From: an uncultured cyanobacterium
GTDB lineage: Bacteria; Cyanobacteriota; Cyanobacteriia; Cyanobacteriales; Chroococcidiopsidaceae
NCBI GenBank assembly: GCA_946221495.1
Contig: CAMIFA010000006.1
Span: 1-64,000 of the forward strand
Direction: 5' to 3'
DNA: 64,000 nt
Part shown: piece by piece, positions 62,401 through 64,000 of the stretch
How positions within the stretch are numbered: position 1 is the stretch's first letter
Layout: every line of letters begins with the position of its first letter
Position numbers and translations under genes: made by a program
Notes under the pieces: model-generated
Database searches by the model: none
What the model saw: only the letters and a program-made list of their open reading frames with translations
Told to the model about the DNA's origin: nothing

Positions 62401-62817
62401 GATTTCTGACTTGTAGTAAACGCCTGGCGATCGCACAATTTGATTTACAATTACTCGCTCAGCTCCATTAATAATAAATGTGCCGCGATCGGTCATTAAG
62501 GGCAGATCACCAATAAAGACTTCTTGCTCTTTAATTTCGCCAGTTTCTTTGTTAATTAAGCGTGTTGGTACATACATTTGCACCGTGTAAGAACTATCAC
62601 GCCGCTTTGCTTCGTCTACATCATATTTTGGTCGCTTCAGTTTGAAGTTTTGACCTAAAAAATGTAGTTCTAGCTTGCCAGTATAGTCAGTAATTGGTGA
62701 GAAGCTATTAAGTTCTTCAATTAGCCCTTCTTCCAGAAACCACCGAAAGCTAGAGCGTTGAATTTCAATTAAATCAGGCAATAAGAAAGTTGGTTCGATA
62801 TAGGTTTCAGTTGTCAT
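59500..62817 (-). CDS. rpoB: RNA polymerase beta subunit
   Basis: 1105 residues, a normal cyanobacterial length. It begins [20 protein letters not shown], and has the rifampicin-region segments [20 protein letters not shown] and [35 protein letters not shown] is near the active site, and the end [20 protein letters not shown] is typical. First gene of rpoB-rpoC1-rpoC2. Its promoter must lie in the spacer up to the tatD stop at 63844. Confidence 0.99.
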   Translation of the reverse strand: [1105 protein letters not shown]

Positions 62818-63843
62818 ACGTTTACCAAGCGCCTAAAGAGAATTTGTACGTGAAAATGCTTTTATTACACTGCCTGTTGTTGATAAAAGGCGTAATATCA
62901 TGACCGTAATTTATTTTTTCTGCTCACTTTTGGGACAATAGTTACTTTGCATCTTGCCTTTAATGATGGATAATTAAGATACTAATACTCTCGTGCTGAT
63001 TTGCAATTTTTTGTTAGTGCTACAAGCTTCTGATTTAGCGGCATGACGATTCATATTTAGCTACCTAAAGTAAAAGCAGTTATTGTCTCTTATAAACCAC
63101 ATTTTGTCTATATTCCCCATCGCTTCAGTACAGCATTTATAGTTAAATCAAACAAAACTTACCCAAAGCTGAAGACAACACCTAGCCAAATTGCCAAGAA
63201 ATTATTTAATTGCAGTTGCACCAACTACAACAATTAATAAAAACTGAGAAATTACTAGGTAAGGAGTATAATTTGTCTGCAAAAGTTTGGGTATGCTAAT
63301 TGGCAAAAGTGGCAAGGCGTTTGTACCCCCCTTTACGGCGGTAGAAATATAGATTTTTAGAGTTGGTAATAGTTCAACCCGTAACTAAAGACTGACTTCC
63401 TTAAATAACTGGGTGTTCCTTCTTTTTTGTAAACAGGAAGGAATGGCAAGGTTTGAGGTGTTATCAAAATTACTTGGAATAGAGCTTTCAAATGGATTAA
63501 GCTTTTAATGAGTGATATTGTGGCGGCTCAAAAAGGCAGACTTTTTGCTGTGACTTCTTACTTTATCAATCAAACCCTTTAATACCTCCAATTTCTAGAT
63601 GAAGTTACATCAGGGCATCAAACTCGAATCAGCAAACCCTTGTAAATTTTTTGGTTGAGGTAGTTGACATTTACTTCCTTAACTATTATGACGCAAGCAG
63701 AGAGTTTTGGAGAAAGCAGATTAAAAGCGATTATTTATGCTGCTCTATTTTTATTCAGTCTTGATCCCTGAGCAACAGACAAGCGAGGTGAGAAATTCTC
63801 ATAGTTTTTGTGTCGCGTAGTGCATGGAATTCTTGCTGGTTAT
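62818..63843. other. Long spacer upstream of rpoB
   Basis: About 1 kb, mostly AT-rich, between tatD and rpoB on the minus strand. No ORF over about 50 codons is convincing, and no tRNA or strong terminator is seen. It most likely contains the rpoB promoter and leader; in some cyanobacteria rpsT lies near tatD, but none is visible here. Confidence 0.5.
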
Positions 63844-64000
63844 TCACACTGAAAGCCCAAATAATTCACAAGCATTGGCTGTTGTTTGAGCAGCGATCGC
63901 TTCTAGGGTTACACCTCTGAGTCCAGCTACTGCTTGAGCTACATGACGTACATACGCAGGTTCGTTGCGGCGTTGGCTTCTTTTTGGAACGGGACTGAGG
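63844..64000 (-). CDS. tatD: TatD-family nuclease (3' end)
   Basis: The frame is open from the window edge at 64000 down to the TGA at 63844-63846. It encodes LSPVPKRSQRRNEPAYVRHV, AQAVAGLRGVTLEAIAAQTT and ANACELFGLSV, the characteristic C-terminus of TatD/YcfH metal-dependent DNases. The rest lies outside the window. In many cyanobacteria tatD lies just upstream of rpoB in the same direction, which agrees with this position. Confidence 0.88.
   Translation of the reverse strand, partial: LSPVPKRSQRRNEPAYVRHVAQAVAGLRGVTLEAIAAQTTANACELFGLSV

Noticed and set aside
62818..63843. A missing small gene (for example rpsT) between tatD and rpoB
   Set aside because: No S20-like lysine/alanine-rich ORF seen on either strand in this spacer.

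Overview
The window is chromosomal DNA from a phycobilisome-containing beta-cyanobacterium. The evidence is form IB Rubisco (rbcL-rbcX-rbcS) with a Rubisco activase carrying an RbcS-like tail, allophycocyanin genes apcE-A-B-C, an RNA polymerase beta' split into rpoC1 and rpoC2, and many HIP1 octamers (GCGATCGC). ApcE has four linker repeats, as in the five-cylinder phycobilisome cores of Nostoc/Chroococcidiopsis-type organisms. Genus cannot be resolved from the sequence alone.

Layout. 1-9.3 kb: 3' end of an HtrA/Deg protease, a DUF760 gene, a lone TnpB element, scpB, a lumenal cyclophilin, efp-accB-arsR, GerMN and DUF2993 envelope genes, and an archaeal/eukaryal-type proS. 9.4-16.3 kb: a remnant of a bacterial-type proS just upstream of the present proS, then a PstS-like binding protein, a zinc-ribbon membrane protein and a large secreted metalloprotease. 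15.6-18.4 kb: TetR regulator, Rieske oxygenase and AraC regulator around palindromic operators. 18.5-25.8 kb: an isolated ndhK, panB, a broken lipoprotein gene, then the Rubisco cluster rbcL-rbcX-rbcS, an SGNH hydrolase and rca. 26-31.6 kb: an unknown membrane protein divergent from a tandem-GAF protein, thpR, a YciI protein, the SRP RNA gene, a phasin-like gene and queF. 31.6-38.5 kb: a C5 methyltransferase with a broken HindVP-like restriction gene, DUF2059, ccdA-ccs1 (cytochrome c maturation), a broken nuclease-like gene and ftsW/rodA. 39-46.3 kb: a small inverted-repeat element, a Ser/Thr kinase and the apcE-A-B-C block. 46.6-53.2 kb: Uma2 protein, a deaminase between attC-like repeats, an XRE-ClpN fusion regulator, a broken UDP-glycosyltransferase, a GatD-like amidotransferase, a desaturase/SDR fusion and a second inverted-repeat element. 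53.3-64 kb: rpoB-rpoC1-rpoC2 on the minus strand, with the tatD 3' end upstream.

Most notable: (i) apparent replacement of the native proS by an archaeal/eukaryal-type gene, with about 34 codons of the old gene still recognisable; (ii) four otherwise intact reading frames each cut by one in-frame stop (lipoprotein, restriction enzyme, nuclease-like protein, glycosyltransferase), which suggests recent decay or base errors; (iii) a deaminase flanked by integron attC-like repeats; (iv) an XRE-Clp N-domain fusion; (v) heptanucleotide repeats that fill both rpo operon spacers and also lie inside the rpoC2 coding sequence. I see no CRISPR array, rRNA gene or convincing tRNA gene.
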